Numbered from the stretch's first letter, positions 35,187 through 44,565 are shown. The stretch is DNA of 64,000 nucleotides from Streptomyces sp. NBC_00353 (GCF_036108815.1 NZ_CP107985.1:7995501-8059500); one strand, 5' to 3'. Numbers and translations are program-made. The notes: generated by a model not told the origin, from the sequence alone.

Positions 35187-36560
35187 GTGGAGCCCGACCT
35201 CTTTACCGCAGCCGCCGAAGACCGCCAGGAGAAGGACCCGTCCAGCAGCCCCCTCGCTGTCCGGATGCGCCCTCGTAGCCTCGACGAGGTCGTCGGCCAG
35301 CAGCATCTGCTGAAGCCGGGCTCGCCGCTGCGCCGCCTCGTCGGCGAAGGGAGCGGCGGACCTGCCGGCCCGTCGTCGGTGATCCTCTGGGGCCCGCCCG
35401 GCATCGGCAAGACGACTCTGGCGTACGTGGTCAGCAAGGCCACCAACAAGCGCTTCGTCGAGCTCTCCGCGATCACCGCGGGGGTCAAGGAAGTACGGGC
35501 CGTCATCGAGGGCGCCCGCCGCGCCACCGGTGGCTACGGCAAGGAGACCGTCCTCTTCCTCGACGAGATCCACCGCTTCTCCAAGGCCCAGCAGGACTCA
35601 CTGCTGCCGGCCGTGGAGAACCGCTGGGTGACGCTCATCGCCGCGACGACCGAGAACCCGTACTTCTCGATCATCTCGCCGCTCCTGTCGCGCTCGCTGC
35701 TCCTGACCCTCGAATCACTCACCGACGACGATCTGCGCGCCCTGATGCGCCGCGCCCTGACCGCCGAGCGCGGCCTCGGCGGCGCGGTCACACTGCCCGA
35801 GGATGCCGAGGCCCATCTGCTGCGCATCGCGGGCGGTGACGCGCGCCGCGCGCTGACGGCGCTGGAGGCGGCGGCCGGTGCGGCCCTCGCCATGCAGGAG
35901 AAGGAGGTCACCCTCCAGACGGTCGAGGCGACCGTCGACCGGGCAGCCGTGAAGTACGACCGGGACGGCGACCAGCACTACGACGTGGCGAGCGCGCTGA
36001 TCAAGTCGATCCGCGGCTCCGACGTGGACGCGGCGCTGCACTATCTGGCCCGGATGATCGAGGCGGGGGAGGACCCGCGGTTCATCGCCCGGCGGCTGAT
36101 GATCTCCGCCAGCGAGGACATCGGCCTCGCCGACGCCACGGCGCTGCCCATAGCGGTCGCCGCCGCCCAGGCCGTCGCCATGATCGGCTTCCCGGAGGCG
36201 GCGCTCACCCTCAGCCATGCCACGATCGCGCTGGCGCTCGCCCCCAAGTCCAATGCGGCGACGCTGGCGATCTCCGCCGCCCAGGCGGATGTGCGCAACG
36301 GCCTGGCAGGCCCGGTCCCGGCCCATCTGCGCGACGGCCACTACAAGGGGGCCGCCAAGCTGGGCCATGCGCAGGGCTACGTCTATCCGCACGATGTCCC
36401 CGGCGGGATCGCAGCCCAGCAGTACGCCCCGGACGCGGTCGCCGACAAGCGCTACTACCGGCCCACGCGGTACGGCGCCGAGGCGCGGTACGCGGATGTG
36501 GTGGACCGTGTCCGCGACCGGCTGGGCCGCGGCGGTTCCGACGACGTCACGGACGCGTAG
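35187..36560 (+). CDS. rarA: Replication-associated recombination protein A (MgsA/RarA AAA+ ATPase)
   Basis: This encodes 457 residues. AAA+ motifs are LWGPPGIGKTTLAY (Walker A) and TVLFLDEIHRFSKAQQDSLLP (Walker B), and AATTENPYFSIISPLLSRS is the sensor 1/arginine-finger segment typical of RarA. The C-terminal tetramerisation region includes SEDIGLADATALPIAVAAAQA. It is a clamp-loader-related ATPase that helps stalled replication forks. The protein starts with a short N-terminal sequence (MEPDLFTAAAEDRQEKDP) common to actinobacterial members. Confidence 0.95.
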   Translation: MEPDLFTAAAEDRQEKDPSSSPLAVRMRPRSLDEVVGQQHLLKPGSPLRRLVGEGSGGPAGPSSVILWGPPGIGKTTLAYVVSKATNKRFVELSAITAGVKEVRAVIEGARRATGGYGKETVLFLDEIHRFSKAQQDSLLPAVENRWVTLIAATTENPYFSIISPLLSRSLLLTLESLTDDDLRALMRRALTAERGLGGAVTLPEDAEAHLLRIAGGDARRALTALEAAAGAALAMQEKEVTLQTVEATVDRAAVKYDRDGDQHYDVASALIKSIRGSDVDAALHYLARMIEAGEDPRFIARRLMISASEDIGLADATALPIAVAAAQAVAMIGFPEAALTLSHATIALALAPKSNAATLAISAAQADVRNGLAGPVPAHLRDGHYKGAAKLGHAQGYVYPHDVPGGIAAQQYAPDAVADKRYYRPTRYGAEARYADVVDRVRDRLGRGGSDDVTDA

Positions 36561-36590
36561 AGCTCCTCCTCCGGACGGTGGGGCACCCGT

Positions 36591-37424
36591 TCAGCGTGCG
36601 GCCGCTTCGAACAGTGTGTGCATCGCGTGGCGCAGTTCGGTGACGTCGCGCACCGGCTGGGGGAATTCGAAGCGTGCGTCGAAGCACCGCCCGTCGGCCT
36701 CGCAGAAGCGCACCCGCAGCCCGTGCCGGTCGAGCGCGACCGGCACGACCGAGGGCCGGTGGGCCGCGCAGCTGTCGTCCGCCCGCTCGCCCAGCAGCCC
36801 GCACAGCAGCGCCACCTGTTCGCCGTGCGCCGTGTGCAGATGCTGCAGCAGCTCCGCCTCGTGGGCGACGAGCGGGTCGGCGGCGGCATCCCGGAATTCC
36901 TCCGGCTCGACGTCCTGGGCGCCCCACAGATCGTCGACGTACGCCTCGCCGGTCTCCAGCCGCAGCATCATCCGTCCGGGCCCGGCCATGCCCGGTACGG
37001 AGGTGAGCCATCCGGAGATCCAGCCGCGGCCACGGATGCGGTGCGGTACGGAGACCGGTGCGACGTCCGTGATCTCCAGCACTGCGGTCAGCTCGTCGTC
37101 CTGGGCGCGCGTGGCAGCCCGTACGGCCGGGGAATCGGCGGGGAATTCGAGGAACAGATCGCCCTCCGGGCCTACACTGCGATCCAGCGGCACCAGCTGG
37201 TCGAAACCGGCTGTGGTCAGCCCGGGGATGAGCAGTACCGCCGAACAGGTACTCTGTACGAGAGTTCGTGTGCGCTCGGCTGCTGACGGCATCCGAGTGT
37301 TTTCAAGCCCGCTGGGACGCGGCTGACCACGATCTGATCGGTCCTCCGTCGTATCGGCGCCCTCGATGGCGTCGACGCTGTCAGTGCTGTCCGTGACGTG
37401 TGTGGTGTTCCCAGGGCGAGACAT
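36591..37424 (-). CDS. DUF2470 protein, HugZ-like, likely iron-regulated
   Basis: This encodes 277 residues. The middle (..RTLVQSTCSAVLLIPG.. to WISGWLTSVPG) looks like an FMN-binding split-barrel domain, and the C-terminal 80 residues with HEAELLQHLHTAHGEQVALL match DUF2470, the C-terminal part of HugZ-type haem-degrading proteins. Haem or iron handling is therefore a reasonable inference. AAGGAG five bases upstream of the ATG at 37424 fixes the start; an internal ATG at 37292 lacks one. A strong iron-box match lies fifteen bases upstream of the start, which supports iron repression by a DtxR/IdeR/DmdR-type protein. Confidence 0.82.
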   Translation of the reverse strand: MSRPGNTTHVTDSTDSVDAIEGADTTEDRSDRGQPRPSGLENTRMPSAAERTRTLVQSTCSAVLLIPGLTTAGFDQLVPLDRSVGPEGDLFLEFPADSPAVRAATRAQDDELTAVLEITDVAPVSVPHRIRGRGWISGWLTSVPGMAGPGRMMLRLETGEAYVDDLWGAQDVEPEEFRDAAADPLVAHEAELLQHLHTAHGEQVALLCGLLGERADDSCAAHRPSVVPVALDRHGLRVRFCEADGRCFDARFEFPQPVRDVTELRHAMHTLFEAAAR

Positions 37425-37438
37425 GCGATCTCCTTGAG

Positions 37439-37457
37439 TAAGGTGAGCCTAACCTAA
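37439..37457. promoter_or_regulatory. Iron box (DmdR/IdeR-type operator)
   Basis: The plus strand reads TAAGGTGAGCCTAACCTAA; the IdeR/DtxR-family consensus as I remember it is TTAGGTTAGCCTAACCTAA, so 17 of 19 positions agree. The site is 15 bp before the DUF2470 gene and 24 bp before rpsD on the other side. Confidence 0.78.
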
Positions 37458-37480
37458 CCCACAACGGAGGTCTGGAGAAC

Positions 37481-38095
37481 GTGCCTAATCAGTCGCGTCC
37501 CAAGGTCAAGAAGTCTCGTGCGCTCGGCATCGCCCTGACGCCGAAGGCCGTCAAGTACTTCGAGGCCCGCCCCTACCCGCCGGGCGAGCACGGCCGTGGC
37601 CGCAAGCAGAACTCGGACTACAAGGTCCGTCTGCTCGAGAAGCAGCGTCTGCGCGCCCAGTACGACATCAGCGAGCGCCAGATGGCGCGCGCCTACGACC
37701 GCGCCAAGAAGGCCGAGGGCAAGACGGGCGAGGCGCTCGTCGTCGAGCTCGAGCGCCGTCTCGACGCGCTGGTCCTGCGTTCGGGCATCGCCCGCACGAT
37801 CTACCAGGCCCGCCAGATGGTCGTCCACGGTCACATCGAGGTCGACGGCCGCAAGGTCGACAAGCCGTCCTTCCGCGTCCGTCCCGACAACATCGTGATG
37901 GTCCGCGAGCGCAGCCGCGACAAGCACCCCTTCCAGGTGGCCCGCGAGGGTGGTTACGCCCCCGACGGCGAGACCCCGCGCTACCTGCAGGTGAACCTGA
38001 AGGCCCTGGCCTTCCGCCTGGACCGGGACCCGAACCGCAAGGAGATCCCGGTGATCTGCGACGAGCAGCTCGTCGTCGAGTACTACGCCCGCTGA
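37481..38095 (+). CDS. rpsD: 30S ribosomal protein S4
   Basis: This encodes 204 residues. The sequence ELERRLDALVLRSGIARTIYQARQMVVHGHIEVDGRKV is the S4 RNA-binding domain. The N-terminus (MPNQSRPKVKKSRALG) has no zinc-binding cysteines, so this is the C-minus form. S4 nucleates assembly of the small subunit. A GGAG site stands three bases before the GTG at 37481, with another GGAGG further up. It stands alone here, outside the usual ribosomal protein clusters. Confidence 0.96.
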   Translation: MPNQSRPKVKKSRALGIALTPKAVKYFEARPYPPGEHGRGRKQNSDYKVRLLEKQRLRAQYDISERQMARAYDRAKKAEGKTGEALVVELERRLDALVLRSGIARTIYQARQMVVHGHIEVDGRKVDKPSFRVRPDNIVMVRERSRDKHPFQVAREGGYAPDGETPRYLQVNLKALAFRLDRDPNRKEIPVICDEQLVVEYYAR

Positions 38096-38122
38096 TCCAG
38101 GCGTAGCCGCTCTCACCAGCGC

Positions 38123-40327
38123 TCAGGCCCGCCCCCTCCCCGATGTCGGGGAGGCGGCGGGCTTCCGCGTTCTGCCGTCCGGGGCCGGTACGGGACCACG
38201 CCGCTGTCCCTTCACGCCCGGACGGTCCACGGGCAGGCAAGCCAGCGCCCGTGCCACCGCCGCGTCCGGATCCAGCTGCGCACCCGCCCGACGACCCGAT
38301 TCGTACCGTGCGTCGCCGAGCTCCCGCCGCGCCAGCCGCTCGCACTCCGCCCGCGGCCTGCCGTAGTACGCCGAACCGAACAGCGGCAGCCCCACCGACG
38401 GCCAGAACCGCTCGGCGGCCCCCTGCAGCACCGCCGCCTCCGCCGCATCCCCCTCGACCGCCGTGACCAGTGCCAGCAGTTCCATGGCGAGGACGGACCC
38501 GAGCAGGTCGTGGAAGGCGTGGCCGATCGCCAGCGACTCCCGGAGCAGCTCCCGGGCGCACTCCGGCCGCCCCTGCTGCAGCTGTGCGTAGGCCAGCACA
38601 TAGAGCGCGTACGAGAGTGCCCACCGCTCCCCGTGGTCCTCGCAGACCTCCTTGACCTCCTGGCAGATCTCCGCCGCGGCCTCCAGGTCCCCGCGGAACC
38701 CGACCGCCATCGCCAGTTCGATCTGGGCCATCAGCACGTTGCTGTTCATCTCGCCGAGGTCCCGGTAGCGCACCAGCGCGTCCTGCAGCAGCTCCTCGGC
38801 GCGGACCATGTCGTCCGTGACGAGGGCCAGACAGCCCGTGCGGTGCACCGCGTAGGCCTGGGCCGTGGCGTCACCGGCCCGGTCCGCCTCCTCCCGGCAC
38901 TCGTGCAACGCGGAGATCGCCCCGACCGCGTCCCCCTGCAGTACGGCCACGTACCCGAGCACCCACAGCGCCTTGAGCCGGGAGGGTTCGTACGGCGTCT
39001 CCCCCTCCAGTACATGGTTCAGCCAGTGCCGCCCCTCCGAGAGGCGCCCGCAGCCGACCCAGAGGAACCAGAGCGTGCCCGCCAGGTACTGCGCGAGATG
39101 GGCCTCGTCCGGGCACGCCAGCGAACACTCCATCGCCCGGCGCAGATTGGGCAGCTCGCTCTCGGCCCGGGCCGCGACCTCGCCCTGCCGAGGGCTGAAC
39201 CAGTCGAGTTCGCACCAGGTGGCGAGCCCCAGGAACCAGTCCCGATGGCGCCGTCGTAACCGGTCCGTGTCGCCGGTGGCGGCCAGCCACTCGGCGCCGT
39301 ACTCGCGCACGGTGTCCAGCATCCGGTAGCGGGTGCCCACCGCCGAGTCCTCGCGCAGCACCACGGACTGCGCCAGCAGCGCCGTCAGCACATCGAGCAC
39401 CGACTCGGCCGGCAGCTCGGGGCTGCTGCAGATGTACTCGACGGCCTCCAGATCGAACTGCCCGGCGAATACCGACAGCCGCGCCCACAGCAGCCGCTGC
39501 TCCGGGGCGCACAGCTCATGACTCCAGCCGATGGCCGTACGGAGCGTCTGGTGGCGCGCCTGCGCGCTGCGGCTGGTGCCGGTCAGCAGGCGGAAGCGGT
39601 CGTCCAGACGTTGCAGCACCTGTTCCGTGGACAGGGCGCGCAGCCGTCCGGCGGCCAGTTCCAGCGCGAGTGGGATGCCGTCCAGCCGACGGCACAGCTC
39701 CCGCGCCGATCCGCGGTTGTCCTCCGTCAGCCGGAACTCCGGGCGCACCGCCGAGGCCCGCTCCGCGAACAGCGTCATGGCGTCCTCGTCGGCCATCGGT
39801 GCGAGCGGATAGGTGACCTCGCCGTCCAGCTCCAGGGGCTGCCGTCCGGCGGCCAGCACCCGCAGCTGCGGGGCCCTGCGCAGCAGCGCGCACACCAACT
39901 CGGCGCAGGCGTCGACAAGATGCTCGAAGCCGTCGATCACCAGCAGGAGCCGGCGTTCGGTGAGATGTTCGAGGAGTGTCGTGCGGGGCGGGCGGCTGGT
40001 GTGATCGGTGAGTCCCAGCGCGTCGATCACGGCATGTTCCAGCAGTCCCGGGTCGTGGACGGTGGACAGCTCCACCAGCCGGACCCCGTCGCAGTACCGT
40101 TTCTCCAGGAGAGCTGCTGCCCGGGTGGCGCAGCGGGTCTTCCCCACGCCACCCACCCCGACCACGGTGACCAGTCTCGATTCCGTCAGCAGACGGCTCA
40201 GGTCGGCCAGCTCCTCGTCACGTCCCACGAATCGGTTCAGTTCCGCCGGGAGATTGCCGCGGGCCGTGGTACCGGGGCTCGGAGCGTCGGGGGAATCGTC
40301 GGGGGAGGGGCGCTGGGAGCGTCGCAT
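38123..40327 (-). CDS. NB-ARC ATPase with TPR-like repeats
   Basis: This gives 734 residues from the ATG at 40327. The NB-ARC ATPase has VVGVGGVGKTRCA (P-loop), LLLVIDGFEHL (Walker B) and DGIPLALELAAGRL (GLPL motif). The C-terminal half is a superhelix of degenerate 40-residue TPR-like repeats. In Streptomyces such modules are normally part of AfsR/SARP or LuxR-type regulators, but no DNA-binding domain is seen at either end. A TACTCT box lies nine bases before the ATG with no ribosome-binding site, so the mRNA may be leaderless. The last codons overlap the hairpin of rpsD. Confidence 0.85.
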   Translation of the reverse strand: MRRSQRPSPDDSPDAPSPGTTARGNLPAELNRFVGRDEELADLSRLLTESRLVTVVGVGGVGKTRCATRAAALLEKRYCDGVRLVELSTVHDPGLLEHAVIDALGLTDHTSRPPRTTLLEHLTERRLLLVIDGFEHLVDACAELVCALLRRAPQLRVLAAGRQPLELDGEVTYPLAPMADEDAMTLFAERASAVRPEFRLTEDNRGSARELCRRLDGIPLALELAAGRLRALSTEQVLQRLDDRFRLLTGTSRSAQARHQTLRTAIGWSHELCAPEQRLLWARLSVFAGQFDLEAVEYICSSPELPAESVLDVLTALLAQSVVLREDSAVGTRYRMLDTVREYGAEWLAATGDTDRLRRRHRDWFLGLATWCELDWFSPRQGEVAARAESELPNLRRAMECSLACPDEAHLAQYLAGTLWFLWVGCGRLSEGRHWLNHVLEGETPYEPSRLKALWVLGYVAVLQGDAVGAISALHECREEADRAGDATAQAYAVHRTGCLALVTDDMVRAEELLQDALVRYRDLGEMNSNVLMAQIELAMAVGFRGDLEAAAEICQEVKEVCEDHGERWALSYALYVLAYAQLQQGRPECARELLRESLAIGHAFHDLLGSVLAMELLALVTAVEGDAAEAAVLQGAAERFWPSVGLPLFGSAYYGRPRAECERLARRELGDARYESGRRAGAQLDPDAAVARALACLPVDRPGVKGQRRGPVPAPDGRTRKPAASPTSGRGRA
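38127..38162. terminator. Shared hairpin between rpsD and the NB-ARC gene
   Basis: GCCCGCC..TCCCCGA (from 38127) pairs with TCGGGGAGGCGGCGGGC (to 38162) with a small bulge. It lies inside the last twelve codons of the NB-ARC gene and 31 bp after rpsD. Confidence 0.7.
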
Positions 40328-40476
40328 GAAACACGCAGAGTACTGGCGCGGCAGCTCTCCGTACAATCTCCTTTGTGCAACTCCCGTTGCCCCCATCCGT
40401 AATGCGGTAGGGGGCGCACCCCCCGGCGCGATAGGGTCGGGAGACGACGATTCGACAAGCCAGAGAGCGGTGCAAC

Positions 40477-40944
40477 GTGTCCGGTGGAGAGGTGGCCGGG
40501 ATCCTGGTGGCCGTCTTCTGGGCGATCCTGGTCTCGTTCCTCGCCGTCGTCCTGGTGAGGCTGGCCCAGACGCTCAGGGCAACCACCAAGCTCGTGGCGG
40601 AAGTGACCGAGCAGGCCGTTCCGCTGCTTGCCGACGCCTCCGCGACGGTGCGCTCCGCGCAGACTCAGCTCGACAAGGTCGACGCGATCGCGACGGACGT
40701 CCAGGAGGTCACCTCCAACGCCTCGGCGCTCTCCACCACCGTCGCATCGACCTTCGGCGGACCACTGGTCAAGGTGGCCGCGTTCGGTTACGGAGTGCGG
40801 CAGGCCATCGGCCGCCGGACCTCCCCGGAAGCCGAGCCGGCCCGCCGGGCGGCGTCGCGTCGCACGGTGATCGTCGGCCGTACGGTGCCGTCCGCGAGGG
40901 CCAAGAAGCGCGGCGGCAGAAGCTCCCGCGGATCGAAGGACTGA
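40477..40944 (+). CDS. DUF948 domain-containing membrane protein
   Basis: This encodes 155 residues. One N-terminal membrane helix (VAGILVAVFWAILVSFLAVVLV) is followed by a heptad-patterned segment (TKLVAEVTEQAVPLLADASATVRSAQTQLDKVD) typical of DUF948, and a basic C-terminus (ARAKKRGGRSSRGSKD). Family function is unknown. It opens the alaS operon; the next gene begins seven bases after the stop. An AGAGAG stretch precedes the GTG at 40477. Confidence 0.88.
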   Translation: MSGGEVAGILVAVFWAILVSFLAVVLVRLAQTLRATTKLVAEVTEQAVPLLADASATVRSAQTQLDKVDAIATDVQEVTSNASALSTTVASTFGGPLVKVAAFGYGVRQAIGRRTSPEAEPARRAASRRTVIVGRTVPSARAKKRGGRSSRGSKD

Positions 40945-40951
40945 CGCAGCG

Positions 40952-41320
40952 ATGTTCCGCCGTACGTTCTGGTTCACCGCCGGCGCAGCCGCCGGCGTCT
41001 GGGCCACCACCAAGGTCAACCGGAAGCTCAAGCAGCTGACCCCCGAGAGCCTCGCGGCGCGCGCCGCCGACAAGGCGATCGAGGGAGGTCACAAGCTCAA
41101 GGACTTCGCTCTCGACGTCCGCGACGGCATGGTCCGGCGCGAGGCCGAGCTGGGGGAGGCGCTGGGCCTGCAGGCACCGGTCGACCCCGAGCTCCCGGTA
41201 CAGCGTCATTTCGCGGTCGAGGCGGCCGAGCCCGCCCCGGCCGCAGACGCCACCGCCCACCGCAAGCTCCCCTACAACTCGTACAACGACAACTCGTACA
41301 ACCGGAATGAGGACCACTGA
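40952..41320 (+). CDS. Small conserved protein (DUF6167 type)
   Basis: This encodes 122 residues. The N-terminus MFRRTFWFTAGAAAGVWATTKVNRKL is a short hydrophobic/basic segment that may be membrane-associated, followed by a helix (SLAARAADKAIEGGHKLKDFALDVRDGM). A tandem NSYN repeat near the C-terminus is encoded by a duplicated 15-bp unit. The stop overlaps the alaS ATG by one base. Function is unknown; the position between DUF948 and alaS is conserved in related genomes. Confidence 0.8.
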   Translation: MFRRTFWFTAGAAAGVWATTKVNRKLKQLTPESLAARAADKAIEGGHKLKDFALDVRDGMVRREAELGEALGLQAPVDPELPVQRHFAVEAAEPAPAADATAHRKLPYNSYNDNSYNRNEDH

Positions 41321-43989
41321 TGGAGTCGGCTGAAATTCGTCGCCGCTGGCTGAGCTTCTTCGAGGAGCGCGGGCACACCGTCGTGCCTTCGGCGTCGCTC
41401 ATCGCGGACGACCCGACTCTGCTGCTGGTCCCCGCGGGCATGGTTCCCTTCAAGCCGTACTTCCTCGGCGAGGTCAAGCCGCCCGCTCCGCGCGTCACCA
41501 GCGTGCAGAAGTGTGTGCGTACGCCCGACATCGAAGAGGTCGGCAAGACCACCCGGCACGGCACCTTCTTCCAGATGTGCGGCAACTTCTCGTTCGGCGA
41601 CTACTTCAAGGAAGGCGCCATCAGCTACGCCTGGGAGGCTCTCACCACCTCCGTGGCGGACGGCGGCTTCGGTCTCGACCCCGAGCGACTGTGGATCACG
41701 GTCTACCTCGACGACGACGAGGCCGAGCAGATCTGGCGCGACAAGATCGGCGTCCCGGCCGAACGCATCCAGCGTCTGGGCAAGAAGGACAACTTCTGGT
41801 CCATGGGCGTCCCCGGCCCGTGCGGACCCTGCTCCGAGATCAACTACGACCGCGGCCCCGAGTTCGGCGTCGAGGGTGGACCGGCCGTCAACGACGAGCG
41901 GTACGTGGAGATCTGGAACCTGGTCTTCATGCAGTACGAGCGGGGCGCCGGCGACGGCAAGGAGGACTTCCCGATCCTCGGTGACCTGCCGTCCAAGAAC
42001 ATCGACACCGGCCTCGGCCTCGAGCGCCTCGCGATGATCCTGCAGGACGTGCAGAACCTGTACGAGATCGACACCTCGATGGCCGTCATCGAGAAGGCCA
42101 CCGAGCTGACCGGGGTGCGCTACGGCGAGAACCACACCTCCGACGTCTCGCTCCGCGTCGTCACCGACCACATGCGTACGTCCGTCATGCTCATCGGCGA
42201 CGGTGTCACCCCCGGCAACGAGGGCCGCGGCTACGTCCTGCGCCGCATCATGCGCCGCGCCGTCCGCAACATGCGCCTCCTCGGCGCCACCGGCCCGGTC
42301 GTCGCCGAGCTCGTCGACACGGTCATCAAGTCGATGGGCCAGCAGTACCCGGAGCTGATCACCGACCGCAAGCGCATCGAGACCGTTGCCCTCGCCGAAG
42401 AGGCCGCCTTCCTGAAGGCCCTCAAGGGCGGCACCAACATCCTCGACACCGCGGTCACCGAGACCAAGGCCGCCGGCGGCAAGGTCCTCGCCGGCGACAA
42501 GGCGTTCCTGCTCCACGACACCTGGGGCTTCCCGATCGACCTCACCCTGGAGATGGCCGCCGAACAGGGCCTCGCCGTGGACGAGGACGGCTTCCGCCGC
42601 CTGATGAAGGAGCAGCGGGACCGCGCCAAGGCCGACGCCAAGGCCAAGAAGACCGGCCACGCCGACCTGTCCGCCTACCGCGAGGTGGCCGACAAGTCGG
42701 GCTCCACCGAGTTCACCGGCTACACCTCCACCGAGGGCGAGTCGACGATCGTCGGCCTCCTCGTCGACGGGATCTCCTCGCCCGCCGCCACCGAGGGCGA
42801 CGAGGTCGAGGTCGTCCTCGACCGCACGCCGTTCTACGCCGAGGGTGGTGGCCAGCTCGCCGACCAGGGCCGGATCCGGCTCGACACCGGCGCCGTCATC
42901 CAGGTGCGCGACGTCCAGCAGCCGGTCCCGGGCGTCTCCGTCCACAAGGGCACGGTCCAGGTCGGCGAGGTGACGGTCGGCGCCATCGCCTACGCCGCCA
43001 TCGACACCACCCGCCGCCGCGCCATCGCCCGCGCCCACAGCGCCACGCACCTCACGCACCAGGCGCTGCGTGACGCCCTCGGCCCGACGGCCGCCCAGGC
43101 CGGTTCGGAGAACTCGCCGGGCCGCTTCCGCTTCGACTTCGGTTCGCCCGCCGCCGTCCCCGGCACGGTCCTCACCGACGTCGAGCAGAAGATCAACGAG
43201 GTTCTCTCCCGGGAGCTCGACGTCCAGGCCGAGGTCATGTCGATCGACGAGGCCAAGAAGCAGGGCGCCATCGCCGAATTCGGCGAGAAGTACGGCGAGC
43301 GGGTCCGGGTCGTCACCATCGGCGACTTCTCCAAGGAGCTGTGCGGCGGTACGCACGTCCACAACACCGCCCAGCTGGGTCTGGTGAAGCTGCTCGGCGA
43401 GTCGTCCATCGGCTCCGGCGTGCGCCGTATCGAGGCCCTCGTCGGCGTCGACGCGTACAACTTCCTGGCCAAGGAGCACACGGTCGTCGCCCAGCTCCAG
43501 GAGCTGGTCAAGGGCCGCCCCGAGGAGCTTCCGGAGAAGGTCTCCGCCATGCTCGGCAAGCTGAAGGACGCCGAGAAGGAGATCGAGAAGTTCCGCGCGG
43601 AGAAGGTCCTCCAGGCCGCCGGCGGACTCGCCGAGTCCGCCAAGGACGTACGCGGTGTCGCCCTGGTCACCGGACAGGTGCCGGACGGGACGTCCGCCGA
43701 CGACCTGCGCAGGCTGGTCCTCGACGTCCGGGGCCGTATCCAGGGCGGTCGTCCGGCCGTCGTGGCGCTGTTCACCACGGCCAACGGCCGTCCGCTGACC
43801 GTCATCGCCACCAACGAGGCCGCCCGCGAACGCGGCCTCAAGGCCGGCGACCTGGTCCGTACGGCTGCCAAGACCCTCGGTGGCGGTGGCGGCGGCAAGC
43901 CGGACGTCGCCCAGGGCGGCGGCCAGAACCCCGCCGCGATCGGCGAGGCCATCGCCGCTGTCGAACGCCTCGTCACCGAGACGGCGTGA
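41320..43989 (+). CDS. alaS: Alanyl-tRNA synthetase
   Basis: This encodes 889 residues, full length. The class II core has RHGTFFQMCGNFSFGDYFKEGAI and NIDTGLGLERLAM. The editing domain holds HSATHLTHQALRDALG and CGGTHVHNTAQLG, the zinc ligands that clear Ser/Gly from tRNA-Ala. The C-Ala domain runs from about residue 760 and ends in a Gly-rich stretch. The ATG at 41320 overlaps the upstream stop (TGATG), so the gene is coupled to the small protein before it. Confidence 0.97.
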   Translation: MESAEIRRRWLSFFEERGHTVVPSASLIADDPTLLLVPAGMVPFKPYFLGEVKPPAPRVTSVQKCVRTPDIEEVGKTTRHGTFFQMCGNFSFGDYFKEGAISYAWEALTTSVADGGFGLDPERLWITVYLDDDEAEQIWRDKIGVPAERIQRLGKKDNFWSMGVPGPCGPCSEINYDRGPEFGVEGGPAVNDERYVEIWNLVFMQYERGAGDGKEDFPILGDLPSKNIDTGLGLERLAMILQDVQNLYEIDTSMAVIEKATELTGVRYGENHTSDVSLRVVTDHMRTSVMLIGDGVTPGNEGRGYVLRRIMRRAVRNMRLLGATGPVVAELVDTVIKSMGQQYPELITDRKRIETVALAEEAAFLKALKGGTNILDTAVTETKAAGGKVLAGDKAFLLHDTWGFPIDLTLEMAAEQGLAVDEDGFRRLMKEQRDRAKADAKAKKTGHADLSAYREVADKSGSTEFTGYTSTEGESTIVGLLVDGISSPAATEGDEVEVVLDRTPFYAEGGGQLADQGRIRLDTGAVIQVRDVQQPVPGVSVHKGTVQVGEVTVGAIAYAAIDTTRRRAIARAHSATHLTHQALRDALGPTAAQAGSENSPGRFRFDFGSPAAVPGTVLTDVEQKINEVLSRELDVQAEVMSIDEAKKQGAIAEFGEKYGERVRVVTIGDFSKELCGGTHVHNTAQLGLVKLLGESSIGSGVRRIEALVGVDAYNFLAKEHTVVAQLQELVKGRPEELPEKVSAMLGKLKDAEKEIEKFRAEKVLQAAGGLAESAKDVRGVALVTGQVPDGTSADDLRRLVLDVRGRIQGGRPAVVALFTTANGRPLTVIATNEAARERGLKAGDLVRTAAKTLGGGGGGKPDVAQGGGQNPAAIGEAIAAVERLVTETA

Positions 43990-44006
43990 CGGCGGGAGTG
44001 ACGCAG

Positions 44007-44471
44007 ATGCGCCGCGGACGTCGCCTCGCGATCGACGTCGGGGATGCCCGGATCGGGGTCGCCTCGTGCGACCCCGACGGGATCCTCGCCACCCCGGTGG
44101 AGACCGTGCCGGGACGCGACGTCCCGGCCGCCCACCGGCGGCTGGGGCAGATCGTCGAGGAGTACGAGCCCATCGAGATCATCATCGGTCTGCCCAGATC
44201 CCTGGGCGGCGGTGAAGGGCCCGCCGCGGCCAAGGTCCGGCTCTTCGCCCAGGAGGTCGCCCGCTCGGCCGCACCCATTCCGGTGCGATTGGTGGACGAG
44301 AGGATGACCACAGTGACGGCGAGTCAAGGACTGCGAGCCTCGGGTGTGAAGTCCAAGAAGGGCCGGTCTGTCATCGACCAGGCTGCCGCTGTGGTGATCC
44401 TCCAGAACGCTCTGGAGTCGGAGCGGGCGTCAGGTAAAGCTCCGGGCGAGGCCGTCGAAGTGGTTGTCTGA
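44007..44471 (+). CDS. ruvX: Putative pre-16S rRNA nuclease / Holliday junction resolvase-like protein (YqgF/RuvX)
   Basis: This encodes 154 residues of the RNase H-like fold. LAIDVGDARIGVASCD contains the first catalytic Asp, DERMTTVTAS the conserved Asp-Glu, and VIDQAAAVVILQ the final Asp. Bacterial YqgF matures the 5' end of 16S rRNA in the species tested. GGGAG stands eight bases before the ATG at 44007; a GTG at 43986 overlapping the alaS stop is an alternative start. Confidence 0.92.
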   Translation: MRRGRRLAIDVGDARIGVASCDPDGILATPVETVPGRDVPAAHRRLGQIVEEYEPIEIIIGLPRSLGGGEGPAAAKVRLFAQEVARSAAPIPVRLVDERMTTVTASQGLRASGVKSKKGRSVIDQAAAVVILQNALESERASGKAPGEAVEVVV

Positions 44472-44565
44472 TCGCGATACGGTAACGTTCCGCGCGATGC
44501 GGCGGTGTTCGAACAAATACCGCACAGCAAGAGGCGGAAGTTCGTCTCGCGGCTCTAGGGGATCG

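Noticed and set aside
43986..44471. Longer ruvX start at the GTG overlapping the alaS stop
   Set aside because: It would add seven residues with no family conservation, and the ATG at 44007 has the better spaced GGGAG site; not excluded.
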